The notes: generated by a model from the letters alone, not told the origin. Shown: positions 25,746-35,991, counted from the stretch's first letter. The stretch is DNA of 64,000 nt from an uncultured Cyclobacteriaceae bacterium (GCA_937146645.1 CAKZRQ010000016.1:235224-299223); one strand, 5' to 3'. Translations and numbers: made by a program.

Positions 25746-26999
25746 ATGGCTTATCTATTTACTTCAGAGTCCGTTTCTGAAGGGCATCCCGATAAAATTT
25801 CTGACCAAATTTCTGACGCATTAATTGATCACTTTCTGGCTTTTGATCCCAACTCAAAAGTGGCCTGTGAAACCCTGGTGACTACTGGGCAGGTGATGCT
25901 TGCAGGAGAGGTAAAATCCGGAACGTATCTGGATGTTCAAAAGATCGCTAGAGATGTAATCAACCGAATTGGATACACCAAAAGCGAGTACATGTTTGAT
26001 GGGAATTCTTGTGGGGTTCTATCTGCGATTCATGAGCAATCAGCTGATATCAACCAAGGCGTGGACCGTGAAAGTCCAGAGGAGCAAGGTGCCGGTGACC
26101 AGGGAATGATGTTTGGCTATGCCACCAATGAGACGGATAACTACATGCCCTTGGCTCTGGATCTTTCTCATATGATCCTTAGAGAGCTTGCGGAATTGAG
26201 AAGAGAGAATAAGGACATTGATTATCTGAGACCTGATTCTAAGGCTCAGGTAACTATTGAATACAGTGATGATAATGTTCCTCAGCGAATTGAAGCGGTG
26301 GTAGTTTCCACGCAGCATGATGACTTTGGTGAGGAAGAGGCCATGCTGGCTAAAATCAAGGAGGATATCATTTCTATCTTAATACCAAGGGTAAAGGCTA
26401 AACTCAAGCCCGAACTTCAGGCATTATTTACAGAAGATATCAAATATCATATCAATCCTACCGGGAAGTTTGTCATTGGAGGTCCACATGGAGATACCGG
26501 TCTGACTGGAAGAAAGATTATCGTGGATACCTACGGTGGGAAAGGAGCTCACGGGGGAGGTGCATTTTCTGGCAAGGATCCATCGAAAGTTGACCGTTCA
26601 GCGGCATATGCCACTCGTCACATTGCCAAAAACATGGTGGCCGCAGGTATCGCAGATGAGGTATTGGTTCAGGTTTCTTATGCAATCGGTGTTGCAGCCC
26701 CGATGGGAGTTTATGTGAATACCTATGGAACTTCTAAAGTTGGTTTAAGCGATGGTGAGATTGCTAGAAAAATTGAGAAAATATTCGACATGAGACCTTA
26801 TGCGATAGAGCAAAGGTTGAAGCTTCGCAATCCTATTTATGAGGAGACTGCGGCCTATGGACATATGGGTAGAACCAATGAGGTGGTTCGCAAGCAATTC
26901 TTCTCTCCGGATGGTGAGAGCATCATTTTAGATGTGGAGCTATTTACCTGGGAGAAGCTAGACTTTGTAGATACCATAAAGACAGAATTTGGAATTTAA
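25746..26999 (+). CDS. metK: S-adenosylmethionine synthetase
   Basis: The ATG at 25746 gives the standard start [21 protein letters not shown]; the frame extends upstream but into unrelated sequence. 417 residues. ATP-binding hexapeptide-like motif [12 protein letters not shown] is near residue 118 and the P-loop-like [16 protein letters not shown] near 277. It makes SAM from methionine and ATP in the cytosol. Single-gene transcript with a terminator close behind; no SAM riboswitch was recognised in the short leader. Confidence 0.97.
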   Translation: MAYLFTSESVSEGHPDKISDQISDALIDHFLAFDPNSKVACETLVTTGQVMLAGEVKSGTYLDVQKIARDVINRIGYTKSEYMFDGNSCGVLSAIHEQSADINQGVDRESPEEQGAGDQGMMFGYATNETDNYMPLALDLSHMILRELAELRRENKDIDYLRPDSKAQVTIEYSDDNVPQRIEAVVVSTQHDDFGEEEAMLAKIKEDIISILIPRVKAKLKPELQALFTEDIKYHINPTGKFVIGGPHGDTGLTGRKIIVDTYGGKGAHGGGAFSGKDPSKVDRSAAYATRHIAKNMVAAGIADEVLVQVSYAIGVAAPMGVYVNTYGTSKVGLSDGEIARKIEKIFDMRPYAIEQRLKLRNPIYEETAAYGHMGRTNEVVRKQFFSPDGESIILDVELFTWEKLDFVDTIKTEFGI

Positions 27000-27005
27000 T
27001 TTAAG

Positions 27006-27028
27006 CCTCCTGGAAAGGAGGTTTTTTT
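27006..27028 (+). terminator. Terminator of metK
   Basis: Stem CCTCC (27006-27010) / GGAGG (27017-27021), six-base loop, followed by T7. Seven bases after the stop codon. Confidence 0.88.
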
Positions 27029-27080
27029 GTGTAGAACCAAAGTGTTTCGCAACCGTTCTTAACACATTGATCTTAAGCTC

Positions 27081-27581
27081 ATGCGATTGAAAAACCTAAG
27101 ACTGTTTCTATTCCTTTTCTTGTTGCCATTACTTGCCAAGGCTCAGAATCCTCTTCAAATCGATGTCCGCTCGAATTTCATCAGCCAGAAAATCGACTTT
27201 ATTGATGGGACAAGGGTCTTGACAAAGGCAGAGGTAAATCGCCTGATGTCTGAAAGTGACCCTGAGACTTATGAGTTGTATCAAAAGGCAATGTCAAATC
27301 AACAGCTGGGTTCTATATTCTCGATTGCCGCATTAGGGGCTGGTTTAGGAACCGTTATCTATGGCTTATCTCCCCAAAGTCCGAACTCGCCAAACCTTTT
27401 TCTACCTCTTGTGATTGGAAGTATTGGATTGGAAATTGCCTCTGGGATTTTTCGGAGGAAGTCGATTCCACTAGCCAAGGAAGCGGTTGAATCTTACAAT
27501 TTCGCATTAGACCAAGGGCCTACTTATTTCGAAGAGCGAAGGATAGATTCACCTTTGTTTTCGTATGTGATCAGATTCTGA
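27081..27581 (+). CDS. Hypothetical exported protein with central membrane hairpin
   Basis: A 166-residue protein with a signal peptide (LFLFLFLLPLLAKAQ) and two further hydrophobic segments (about 76-93 and 106-122) separated by a Pro/Asn/Ser-rich turn. The mature start (IDVRSNFISQKIDFIDG) and the repeated use of Lys/Glu before the hydrophobic hairpin are typical of Cytophagales lineage proteins of unknown function. No domain is recognised. It stands alone between the metK terminator and convergent ddl. Confidence 0.7.
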   Translation: MRLKNLRLFLFLFLLPLLAKAQNPLQIDVRSNFISQKIDFIDGTRVLTKAEVNRLMSESDPETYELYQKAMSNQQLGSIFSIAALGAGLGTVIYGLSPQSPNSPNLFLPLVIGSIGLEIASGIFRRKSIPLAKEAVESYNFALDQGPTYFEERRIDSPLFSYVIRF

Positions 27582-27645
27582 AAAAGTAAGAAGTGTGAAT
27601 TATGAAGTCTGAAATATTTCATACTTCTGACTTCCACCTTCAGCC

Positions 27646-28632
27646 CTACTTAAGCATTTCTTCAATTAACTCCGTGTAGAAGTCTTTCACTTCCATACCA
27701 ATCGCTTTCACCTGTTGCGAAATGAGGCTCGTTTCTGTCTGACCGGGAACGGTGTTAATTTCGATGAAGAAACATTTTCCGGACTCATGCTCCAGGAAGT
27801 AATCCATTCTTACCGCACCCTTACAATTCAGTTTCTCATAAACCTGAGCCGCTATTTTCTCCACTCTCTCCTTCTCCTCTTCATTCATCCTCCCCGGAGT
27901 AATTTCTTCTGTAACTCCTTCAGAGTATTTCGCCTCATAATCAAAGAACTCTTTGCTACTCACAATCTCCGTGGCCGGTAAAACCTTCACTGTTCCTGAG
28001 GTCTTGTACATTCCTATGGAAAACTCTCTACCAGAAACGAATTCTTCTACCAGAACCTGAGAGTCTTCTGCAAAAGCTTTAGTCAAGGCCTCATTCAAAT
28101 CTCCCCAGTCTTTCACCTTACTCATCCCAATGGAGCTACCCCCATTATTTGGTTTGATAAAAAGTGGGAGATTTAAAATGGTTTGAACTTCCTTTTGTGT
28201 ATGATCTGAATTTTCGAATAGTTGTAGAGACCGAGCAACGAACAGCTTGGGAATGTCTTGAATGATCGCTTTGGTGTAACCCTTATTCATGGTGATTGCT
28301 GAAGTCAGTGCATCACAAGTGGTATATCGTAGCCCAATCATATCGAAATATCCAGCCAGCTTACCATCCTCACCAGGCGCTCCGTGAAGGATATTAAAGA
28401 CCCCATCAAACTTGATTTTCTCTCCTTCCAGAGTGATGCTAAAATCGTTTAGATCCACAGGAAGCTCATCACCCGATTCTGTCAAATAGTGCCAATTTTC
28501 AGGGTAAATCAGAATCTTAAATACATCGTATTTTTCTCTGTCAATGATTCGCTCTACTACCGCAGCGCTCTTCAAGGAAATCACAGATTCACCGGTATAT
28601 CCACCAGTTACAAGGGCGATTTTTTTCTTCAT
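27646..28632 (-). CDS. ddl: D-alanine--D-alanine ligase
   Basis: A 328-residue ATP-grasp ligase that makes the D-Ala-D-Ala of the peptidoglycan stem peptide. N-terminal fold starts IALVTGGYTGESVISLKSA; LHGAPGEDG, KPNNGGSSIGMSKV (ATP-binding loop) and the metal-binding end FIEINTVPGQTETSL are all present. Here the usual G-G-x-S-x-E-H/R start is changed to GGYTGES. Monocistronic, convergent with the exported hypothetical gene. Confidence 0.93.
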   Translation of the reverse strand: MKKKIALVTGGYTGESVISLKSAAVVERIIDREKYDVFKILIYPENWHYLTESGDELPVDLNDFSITLEGEKIKFDGVFNILHGAPGEDGKLAGYFDMIGLRYTTCDALTSAITMNKGYTKAIIQDIPKLFVARSLQLFENSDHTQKEVQTILNLPLFIKPNNGGSSIGMSKVKDWGDLNEALTKAFAEDSQVLVEEFVSGREFSIGMYKTSGTVKVLPATEIVSSKEFFDYEAKYSEGVTEEITPGRMNEEEKERVEKIAAQVYEKLNCKGAVRMDYFLEHESGKCFFIEINTVPGQTETSLISQQVKAIGMEVKDFYTELIEEMLK

Positions 28633-28865
28633 CGTGGTCTAATTTGGCTGCGAAGTAATTCAATTTAAATCTAAGAAAGAAGCAAAATTCAAAGGAAATT
28701 TTCGCCCCTTGAGTGAATCCCAAAATTTTAGATTGTAGCTTCATTTAAAAGCCAAAGCTATGCCATTCTTTTCTATAAAGTGACATGTTTGAACTTGTTA
28801 AACGGTGGCGAATTCGAACACTATTTTTTTATCTTCGTGACGATTTGAAATTATCAAGAAAACCC

Positions 28866-31052
28866 ATGAAATACAGACCAAATAAAGCCATTCTTACCCT
28901 GGTAGCTCTTTTGATGATTAGCTTTTTGGGCGTTGCCCAAAGCAAGAAAACGGTAACCCTGGAGGACGTCTTCAAGAAGGGTACATTTTCCCAAAAGAGT
29001 GTTCGAGGAATCAACTGGATGAATGATGGACAATACTATTCGTCCTTGGTGAATGCCATGGGTTCCAGACAAGTGGTTAAAATGAATCTTGCCACTGGAG
29101 AACAAGAAGAAGTGCTTCTAGATGGAAGAGCTCTTGGGGTAAATTTCCAAAGCTATTCCTTCAATGCCGATGAGTCCAAAGCATTAATAGCTACTGATGT
29201 TGAATCGATCTATCGTCGTTCTTCCAAGGGTGTATTTTATGTGGTGGATATGGAAAGTGGTTCGAAGACAGAGCTTGCCGATGGCGAAAAGATATCTTAC
29301 GCCACCCTTTCTCCAGATAATGATAAGGTTGCTTTTGTTAAGGAAAACAATCTTTTCATGACTGAACTAGCCAGCGGAAAGACTACTCAAATTACAGATG
29401 ACGGAGAATGGAACAAAGTCATTAATGGTTCTGCGGATTGGGTGTATGAGGAGGAGTTTTCCATGGCTCAAGCCTTCAAATGGTCTCCTGATGGAAAGAA
29501 AATAGCCTTTATCCGATTCGATGAATCTGAAGTTCCTGAATTCAATATGCAGCTTTGGGGACCACTTTATCCAGAAGATTACAAGTTCAAATATCCAAAA
29601 GCCGGAGAGAAGAATGCTTTGGTAAGCATTCATGTATATGATTTGGCCTCCGGCAATACTGCCATGATGGATGCTGGAGAAGATACTAATATCTATTTGC
29701 CTAGAATTTATTGGACGCAGGATCCAAATCAACTTGCCTTTATTCGCGTTAACCGACTACAAAATCAGCTTGATCTTTTCCACGCCGATGCGACTACAGG
29801 GGAGACGGAATTGATCATTTCGGAGTCGTCCAAGACCTATGTGGATCTAAATTATAATGATGACCTTCAATACCTTTCTGATGGAGAATCATTTATCCGG
29901 ACTTCCGAGCAAGATGGCTTCAAGCATATCTATCATCATGCGATGGATGGTTCTATGATTAATCAAATCACGCAAGGTAATTGGGAAGTGACTGAGCTGG
30001 TTGGAATAGATGAGGAAGAGGAAAAGATTTACTATATCTCTACAGAGGAGTCTCCCCTGGAGCGAAATCTTTTTGTGACCAAATTCAATGGAAAAGGTAA
30101 AGAGCTGTTGACACCAATGAAGGGTACTCATACCATTAATATGAGTAAGGATCAAAAGTACTTCATTGATTACTATTCAACTACCGAAAAGCCATCAACA
30201 GTCACTCTTATGGATTCCAAAGGAAAAGAGGTGACCCTTCTCGAAGACAACCAGGAATTGAATTCTACTCTCGCCTCTTTTGATCTGGGAGCAAAGGAAT
30301 TCTTCGCCTTTGAAACCGTTGATGGGACCGAATTGAATGGATATATGATCAAGCCGGCAGACTTTGATCCGAGCCAAAAGTATCCGGTTCTTATGTATGT
30401 CTATGGCGGACCAGGTTCCCAAAATGTGCTTAACCGTTGGGGAGGAAGTCGTGATATGTGGCATCAGGCGATTGTAGCTGAGGGCTATATCGTTGCATGC
30501 GTCGATAATCGAGGTACTGGTGCTCGAGGTAGAGATTTCAAGCATTCTACTTACGCCAATCTTGGTAAACTAGAGACCATAGACCAGATCGAAGGAGGTA
30601 AATATCTCGCTGGGTTAGACTATGTAGATGAAAGTCGAATCGGAATCTGGGGATGGTCTTACGGGGGCTATATGTCCTCTCTTTCCTTGATGATAGGAAA
30701 TGAGGTATTCAAAACCGCCATCGCTGTCGCTCCGGTTACAACCTGGAGATATTATGATACCATTTATACGGAGCGCTACCTTCAAACTCCTCAGCTCAAT
30801 GCTGCAGGATATGATGAAAACAGCCCCATCAATCATGTGAATAAGCTTAAGGGCAACTTCCTCCTGATTCACGGGACTGGTGATGACAACGTTCACTTCC
30901 AAAACACGGTTGACTTGGTGAATGCGCTTATCACTGCCGATAAGCAGTTTGAGACCTTCTACTATCCAAATAGAAATCATGGAATCTATGGTGGAAACAC
31001 CACTTGGCATCTGTACACTCAGATGACAGATTTTATTAAGCGAAAGCTTTAA
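28866..31052 (+). CDS. Dipeptidyl peptidase IV (S9B serine peptidase)
   Basis: The ATG at 28866 is chosen because it starts a signal peptide (KAILTLVALLMISFLGVAQ); the frame upstream is not protein-like. 728 residues: an eight-bladed propeller N-terminal domain with the Glu-Glu motif (DWVYEEEF) that binds the substrate N-terminus, then an alpha/beta hydrolase domain with Ser598 (GWSYGG), Asp673 (DDNVHF) and His705 (NRNHG). It cuts X-Pro or X-Ala dipeptides from peptides in the periplasm. TATCTTCG at 28828-28835 is a near-consensus -7 element. Confidence 0.93.
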   Translation: MKYRPNKAILTLVALLMISFLGVAQSKKTVTLEDVFKKGTFSQKSVRGINWMNDGQYYSSLVNAMGSRQVVKMNLATGEQEEVLLDGRALGVNFQSYSFNADESKALIATDVESIYRRSSKGVFYVVDMESGSKTELADGEKISYATLSPDNDKVAFVKENNLFMTELASGKTTQITDDGEWNKVINGSADWVYEEEFSMAQAFKWSPDGKKIAFIRFDESEVPEFNMQLWGPLYPEDYKFKYPKAGEKNALVSIHVYDLASGNTAMMDAGEDTNIYLPRIYWTQDPNQLAFIRVNRLQNQLDLFHADATTGETELIISESSKTYVDLNYNDDLQYLSDGESFIRTSEQDGFKHIYHHAMDGSMINQITQGNWEVTELVGIDEEEEKIYYISTEESPLERNLFVTKFNGKGKELLTPMKGTHTINMSKDQKYFIDYYSTTEKPSTVTLMDSKGKEVTLLEDNQELNSTLASFDLGAKEFFAFETVDGTELNGYMIKPADFDPSQKYPVLMYVYGGPGSQNVLNRWGGSRDMWHQAIVAEGYIVACVDNRGTGARGRDFKHSTYANLGKLETIDQIEGGKYLAGLDYVDESRIGIWGWSYGGYMSSLSLMIGNEVFKTAIAVAPVTTWRYYDTIYTERYLQTPQLNAAGYDENSPINHVNKLKGNFLLIHGTGDDNVHFQNTVDLVNALITADKQFETFYYPNRNHGIYGGNTTWHLYTQMTDFIKRKL

Positions 31053-31070
31053 GCGAAATAATTCCAAAAG

Positions 31071-31103
31071 AAAACCGGGTAGTCAAAGCTATCCGGTTTT
31101 TTT
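31071..31103. terminator. Bidirectional terminator between DPP IV gene and a small ORF
   Basis: AAAACCGGGT (31071-31080) pairs with ATCCGGTTTT (31091-31100) with one G-T pair, extended by AG/CT inside, followed by T-run. The A4 start makes it usable from the other strand. Confidence 0.82.
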
Positions 31104-31341
31104 AATCCAACTGGATTTGGTCCAGGTAAAACTTCATTCGTGTGTGATTCCTGGGTAGGAAATCAATCTTATCGATCTTGTCCAGCTTGTGATTATAAAA
31201 GACTTCAATGTATTCATTGTCTAAAAGGTATAGGTTCACCTTGTGACCATAATATCTGATCCCCACCACGAAGGTTCCTTCAGTGTACAAGAGTTTTATC
31301 TTCTTGTGAAAAGGGAGATTATGGAAGTCTTCTTTGCTCAT
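31102..31341 (-). CDS. Conserved-looking small hypothetical protein
   Basis: A 79-residue soluble protein rich in Tyr, Lys and His (FHKKIKLLYTEGTFVVGIRYYGHKVNLYLL). It appears to be a small beta-rich domain. It fills the gap between two genes, ends in the shared terminator and has a normal ATG start, which all favour a real gene. No family is recognised. Confidence 0.65.
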   Translation of the reverse strand: MSKEDFHNLPFHKKIKLLYTEGTFVVGIRYYGHKVNLYLLDNEYIEVFYNHKLDKIDKIDFLPRNHTRMKFYLDQIQLD

Positions 31342-31430
31342 TTTTTAAAAGGAGGATGAATTTAATGAATTCATGCCTTTTTCCTTAACGGAAGGCCCAT
31401 TTACCTGTTCGGCATTATCCTTGATTAATC

Positions 31431-31919
31431 ATGAAAAGTATGAGAAACGTGGGATTTCGATTTTTAGCATCAGGATTATTTCTTTTAACACTCCTTGCTT
31501 CTTCATGTGCTTCTAAAAAGAATGCAGCCATGGAGCCCTTTAATGTGGTGATTAATACTGCTCGAAGCTATACTGGAACTCCGTATAAATATGGAGGGAC
31601 CACTCGTTCAGGTATCGATTGTTCTGCACTGATTTATCGATCATATTACCCAGTTGGTATTACCATGCCCAGAGTATCTTCTGATCAGGGCAAAATGGGA
31701 AAGAAGGTGGGAAAAGGCGATTTGAAGCCTGGTGATTTGGTTTTCTTTGCGACGAGCAAAAAGAAAAAAAGAGTGACCCACGCAGGAATCGTGACTGAAG
31801 TTTCGAGGCAGGACATCCGATTTATCCATTCGTCAAAGTCTCTCGGAGTGGCTGAAGATTACCTGAGCAACCGCTATTGGTCCAAAGCTTATCTTTTCGG
31901 TAGAAGAGTTTTGGATTAA
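31431..31919 (+). CDS. NlpC/P60 family lipoprotein (cell-wall cysteine peptidase)
   Basis: A 162-residue lipoprotein with lipobox LLASSC (Cys26). The NlpC/P60 catalytic triad is visible: Cys64 (GIDCSAL), His117 (THAGIV) and His133 (RFIHSS). Such enzymes cut gamma-D-Glu-mDAP bonds in peptidoglycan stem peptides from the periplasmic side. Spr/MepS-like in size. A near-consensus -7 element TATCCTTG is at 31416-31423, just upstream of the start. Confidence 0.92.
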   Translation: MKSMRNVGFRFLASGLFLLTLLASSCASKKNAAMEPFNVVINTARSYTGTPYKYGGTTRSGIDCSALIYRSYYPVGITMPRVSSDQGKMGKKVGKGDLKPGDLVFFATSKKKKRVTHAGIVTEVSRQDIRFIHSSKSLGVAEDYLSNRYWSKAYLFGRRVLD

Positions 31920-31920
31920 A

Positions 31921-31951
31921 AAAAGGAGATCCGAATCCGAACCTCCCTTTT
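31921..31951. terminator. Probable terminator between nlpC-like gene and hmuY
   Basis: AAAAGGAG (31921-31928) can pair with CTCCCTTTT (31943-31951) with a single bulged base; A and T flanks suit the two convergent genes. Confidence 0.45.
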
Positions 31952-31970
31952 CAACAGTTTAAACCTATGA

Positions 31971-32582
31971 TTAAAACTCTGTACTTCCGTTTGGCTGTAG
32001 CGCAAAGCGGAAAGTATAATGTGCGCTTGGCGTGGTAAATGGGTCAATATCAGCAACTGGAGGATTTCCTTTGTAATAGCTTAAAATCTCCATTTTCACG
32101 TAGTTTCCAGCTGTAGTTTTTACGAGGATCACGCGACCGGGAATGGGCGTGATGGTATTCAAAGCAGGATTGTAATTATACCAGCCATTGCCCCCTCCGG
32201 TAGGAATGGCAAATTCTGTTTCTGTATCAGTTGCGAAGGTAGCCTCGGCAGGCACTGAATCGATTTGATCAAAGATTCCAGTCACGATTGCAGCAGATAC
32301 ATTTTTGGAGGCATTCACGCGGATGGTGGTTCCTTTAAAGGCAAGATCCCAATCATCTCCTTCGGTTACTTGTCTGTTTTGCTCCAGGCTAAAGAACTGG
32401 AAAGGCCTTTCTTCCACGATGGTACCAGTTGCTCTGTCGATTACATCATTTGCTGCTTCGAAGTCCTCAACCATTTGGGTTTCCACGGGAACCATTGGCA
32501 TAGGATCATCACTTTCATCACAAGCTGTGAAGAGGCCTAAGGCCAAAGTGGAAATAGCGAGGTGTTTGATAGAAATTTTCAT
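31971..32582 (-). CDS. hmuY: HmuY family heme-binding lipoprotein
   Basis: A 203-residue lipoprotein (Cys21 in LGLFTAC). The mature part has HmuY hallmarks: FQFFSLEQN, WDLAFKGTTIRVN and the C-terminal YVKMEILSYYKG. Porphyromonas HmuY is a hemophore-like outer-surface protein that passes heme to its TonB receptor. Last gene of the heme operon, 15 bases after the receptor gene. Confidence 0.9.
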   Translation of the reverse strand: MKISIKHLAISTLALGLFTACDESDDPMPMVPVETQMVEDFEAANDVIDRATGTIVEERPFQFFSLEQNRQVTEGDDWDLAFKGTTIRVNASKNVSAAIVTGIFDQIDSVPAEATFATDTETEFAIPTGGGNGWYNYNPALNTITPIPGRVILVKTTAGNYVKMEILSYYKGNPPVADIDPFTTPSAHYTFRFALQPNGSTEF

Positions 32583-32597
32583 TTTTTACGTTGGATT

Positions 32598-34895
32598 TTA
32601 GTTTTTGAATATTGAAATGTTGATCCCGGCGAAAATTACTCTTCCCGGGTTATTAGGCTGATTTGGGGTTTGGGTATTTAGAAGGTTTGTCCCTCCTAAT
32701 TCCAGATTAATTCGGTCATTGAAGCTTTTGGAAGCTGTCAGATTCAAGCTGACCCAGCTGTCCGCATACTCTGATGGATCGTCCAGAATCAGATTTCCAT
32801 TCAGGTCTGCAAAACCGAATTTCCCTCGGTAGATACCTCGCAAAGCCAGATTGATTCCGGTAAGCCTGTCCTGATAATTGATTTTGAAATTCCCACTATG
32901 TCTGGACCGATTAAAGAGCCCTCCATAATCCGATCGGGTGACCAAAGTGGTGATGTTGTTCTCGTCTCTCTTGAATAAATCACCTTGATCAATTTGATCA
33001 AGAACGTCCAAATCTCTCGTGTCAAGGAATGCATAGCCGAAACTGAATCGAAGGTTCTCCCGGAAGGTATAACCCAGGTCGATTTCCACTCCCTGAGTCA
33101 CCACAGAATTGATATTAAAATAGGAGAAAGCATTTTGGCCTGTCACCAAACGTGCGACTGGAGCAGTTTCGATGAGGTTTTCGATTCTGTTTCTATACCC
33201 ATTCAGCTGAACTCTGATCCGTGGATCAGGATTCCATTTAAATCCCCCATTAAATGCCCAGGAGCTTTCTGCTTCCAGTTCGCCGATGCTCGCAGGATCA
33301 ATTAAAATCTGAGCGATTAAACCCTGCTCTTCGAGATTTCGAATTCCTTCCTCTGCAATGGTCGATCCGAATACATAATAGCCTGCTGCGGCATTATTGA
33401 AGTTTAAAAGTAGCTGCCTGAAGTCAGGAGCTTTAAAGCCTGAACCAATTGAGCCGAGAACTGAGAATTTTTCGGATACTTCATATTGGGCAGAAACCTT
33501 TGGGCTAAATCGGCCTCCATATTCGCTATGTAAATCTGCACGGAATCCGGAGATCATATTAAATCGATCTGAGGGATTCCATTGATGCTGAAGAAATAGA
33601 TAGCCTGCATCGAAGCGATTCTTATCATCGTATCGGGTCGCTTCAACAGTTTCGATAATCTGGCCTAAACCGAAAGTCAAAAGATTTCGATCGTTTGCCT
33701 GAAAGTCTGTTTGTAGTTCAGTTCTATGAAAAAACTGATCAAACTCCTGTAAGTCGAATTCTTCACCCGAGCTGGCCACTCGGGAATCTGCCAGGGTCGA
33801 ATACCAGTTGCTCATTCCCCGCAAGGATAGCAGCCATTTTTGATTGGGTTTGAATCGAAGGGTAGGATTAAAATTCCAATCTCTAAGCTGATTATCCAGT
33901 GAAATCAATCGCTGACTTGGATCACCTGCATTCACTTCCAAAGCCCCAGAAGCATTCTCCAAATACCCCCTGGCAAAAAGGCTCAACTCAAGCTTTTCAG
34001 AAAGATCTCCCTGGATCTTGACTTGTGCAGTTTGCGCATCATACGGATTTTGAGTTTGTCCTACGACCTCCGGAGTCAGATCAAATCCGTCCGTCTGGAA
34101 GTAATCATATAGGGCATCAATTTTCCACTTGCCCTGATTGATTCCTAGTTCAGCATAAGGGTTCCAACTGTTGAAACTTCTATGCCTTAATCCTAGATTT
34201 AGCGTTTTTGGCTGGGTTCCGGATTTGGTGATGATATTGATCACACCAGCCATCGCCTCACTACCATAAATCGCGCTGGAGGGTCCACGAAGAATTTCAA
34301 TTCGCTCAATATTCGAAACTGAGATTCTATCCAGATCAAAGGTTCCTGCCGTTCTCCCAACCAGTGGTTCACCATCCAGTAGAATCAAGATGTAATCTGA
34401 GTCCAGACCCTGCATCTGAAGATTCGAACCATGTTCAGAAGTTATTTGGAGGCCTGTCTGCTCCCGCAAGACATCCGAAAGTCGGATTCCACCGGTCTCT
34501 TGAATTTTGTCCTGACTTAGAACAGTTACCGGCATGGGCAAATCTTCCACGCTTCGGTCTGTTCGGGTAGCAGAAACCACCACTTCATCCAAGGATTCCT
34601 GATTGGGCTCCAGGGTGATGACCGCTAACTCCTGATATTCCTTGGGGTTGAGCGCCAGGGTTTCATAACCCATGGCGAACACCAGAATTTGGTTCTTGGT
34701 AGAGCTCTCTTCAATCGTAAATTCCCCAAGTGAATTAACCGGAATTGGTTTCTGATTATCCACCTGGATGAGTGCATGAACGATGGGTTCCCCATCGCTG
34801 TCCACCACCTTCACCCTATCCGCACCAAATACAAATTGGGATGAGAGGCTCAGAAAGGCCGATAAAAGTATTTTAATTAGACTAATTCTAAACAT
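32598..34895 (-). CDS. hmuR: TonB-dependent heme receptor (HmuR-like)
   Basis: A 765-residue outer-membrane receptor. Signal peptide ends near FVFG; a carboxypeptidase-regulatory-like domain covers about 25-100; the plug begins VVVSATRTDRSVEDLPMPVTVL and includes ERIEILRGPSSAIYGSEAMAGVINIITK; the barrel ends INISIFKN with a C-terminal aromatic strand. It imports heme using TonB energy. The genes upstream (hmuTUVS) and downstream (hmuY) fix the substrate. A hairpin separates it from hmuS. Confidence 0.9.
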   Translation of the reverse strand: MFRISLIKILLSAFLSLSSQFVFGADRVKVVDSDGEPIVHALIQVDNQKPIPVNSLGEFTIEESSTKNQILVFAMGYETLALNPKEYQELAVITLEPNQESLDEVVVSATRTDRSVEDLPMPVTVLSQDKIQETGGIRLSDVLREQTGLQITSEHGSNLQMQGLDSDYILILLDGEPLVGRTAGTFDLDRISVSNIERIEILRGPSSAIYGSEAMAGVINIITKSGTQPKTLNLGLRHRSFNSWNPYAELGINQGKWKIDALYDYFQTDGFDLTPEVVGQTQNPYDAQTAQVKIQGDLSEKLELSLFARGYLENASGALEVNAGDPSQRLISLDNQLRDWNFNPTLRFKPNQKWLLSLRGMSNWYSTLADSRVASSGEEFDLQEFDQFFHRTELQTDFQANDRNLLTFGLGQIIETVEATRYDDKNRFDAGYLFLQHQWNPSDRFNMISGFRADLHSEYGGRFSPKVSAQYEVSEKFSVLGSIGSGFKAPDFRQLLLNFNNAAAGYYVFGSTIAEEGIRNLEEQGLIAQILIDPASIGELEAESSWAFNGGFKWNPDPRIRVQLNGYRNRIENLIETAPVARLVTGQNAFSYFNINSVVTQGVEIDLGYTFRENLRFSFGYAFLDTRDLDVLDQIDQGDLFKRDENNITTLVTRSDYGGLFNRSRHSGNFKINYQDRLTGINLALRGIYRGKFGFADLNGNLILDDPSEYADSWVSLNLTASKSFNDRINLELGGTNLLNTQTPNQPNNPGRVIFAGINISIFKN

Positions 34896-34910
34896 AAAGT
34901 CAAAAATTTT

Positions 34911-34930
34911 GCGGGAGAAAAGCCTCCCGC
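34911..34930 (-). promoter_or_regulatory. Intercistronic hairpin between hmuS and hmuR
   Basis: Perfect 7-bp GC-rich stem GCGGGAG (34911-34917) / CTCCCGC (34924-34930), six-base loop, in the 44-bp gap. On the minus strand it is followed by AAAATTTTT, so it may be an attenuator or an mRNA-processing barrier that sets different levels for transport and receptor genes. Confidence 0.6.
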
Positions 34931-34939
34931 AATTATCTT

Positions 34940-35989
34940 TTACTTCAAGCTATCTATGAGATCTTTCCATTCAGTTTTTTGAGGGATTCCCGGCTTTCTC
35001 AGGCCAAAGAATTGGGCAACCATTTCACCTTCCTTATCGAAAAGTTCCAGGGCAGAAACCAAACCATCGTCTGTGTTCTTATGCACCACGAATGCCTTGT
35101 CAACGGTGTCTTCGTTCAAATGCATATTGAATTCAGGATCCATCACATTCAGCCATTGGTTCAAGGGTCTGATGGTGCGAACAGGTCCCTGATGAATTTG
35201 GATATTGCCTTTGTTTCCAGCGAAAATCATGATTGGAAGCTTGGTCTCAGAAGCCACGCGAAGGACTTCTCTTACCGCCAATCTATCCACTTCATAAGCC
35301 CACTTATCGTCGATCCACTTTACGGCATCCAGCCGGTTGAGCTTGTGTCTTCTCAGCATCCCGAAGAAATCATGCGTATCCTTCATCTCTTCCCACTCCT
35401 TTTGGAATGAATCGAAATCCAGATCCTCTCTGGAAGTGTACTCGGGAGTATCGAAGCTTTCAATTTCCAATTCCGAGCTTTGAATTTCGGCAGTGTGTGC
35501 TCCCACCAAAACTTCAGAGGCATCATAGTCGGAATGCTCCTGAAGAAACACCTTCAAAATTGCATTTCCAGCCTTATCAAAATATTGCAGGCTAAACATT
35601 GGACCTCTTGGCGTGTCATTGCTTACCGCAAAGCCAAATTTCCAGGAATGGAAGAAAAGTCTTTGCTCGATGGGTCCGATTACCGTTGCAATCTTATTAG
35701 GACCGGCAGACATGATGTCAATCTTCTGAAAAGTTCCTTTGTGCTCAAGCACGCAGCCTTCATTTCTGCAAAGTGCCATTACCTTTCCAAGTGTTGGGAA
35801 TTTCTGAACCTGCTCTACAAAATCATCGCTGAGTCGGATCACATTCTCACCAATACCGGTGGCTAGAAGCTCAGCTTCAGATACATTAAGTTTCTTTGCA
35901 GCATCCCGTATTCTGAGCTTTGGTTCTTCCTGCTTTAGTTTTGCCCAGGATTCTTTCAGGCTTGTGTTTTGAAGGGTTGAAGTTTCCAT
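34940..35989 (-). CDS. hmuS: Hemin-degrading factor / cytoplasmic heme-handling protein (HemS/HmuS)
   Basis: A 349-residue protein with the two tandem HemS/ChuX-like halves (about 1-170 and 180-349), beginning SLKESWAKLKQEEPKLRIRDAA, a typical HemS opening, and repeating the IHQGPVRTIRP/FQKIDIMSAGPNK-type segments. It binds imported heme in the cytosol and releases iron or passes heme on. Two bases separate it from hmuV. Confidence 0.92.
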   Translation of the reverse strand: METSTLQNTSLKESWAKLKQEEPKLRIRDAAKKLNVSEAELLATGIGENVIRLSDDFVEQVQKFPTLGKVMALCRNEGCVLEHKGTFQKIDIMSAGPNKIATVIGPIEQRLFFHSWKFGFAVSNDTPRGPMFSLQYFDKAGNAILKVFLQEHSDYDASEVLVGAHTAEIQSSELEIESFDTPEYTSREDLDFDSFQKEWEEMKDTHDFFGMLRRHKLNRLDAVKWIDDKWAYEVDRLAVREVLRVASETKLPIMIFAGNKGNIQIHQGPVRTIRPLNQWLNVMDPEFNMHLNEDTVDKAFVVHKNTDDGLVSALELFDKEGEMVAQFFGLRKPGIPQKTEWKDLIDSLK

Positions 35990-35991
35990 GA

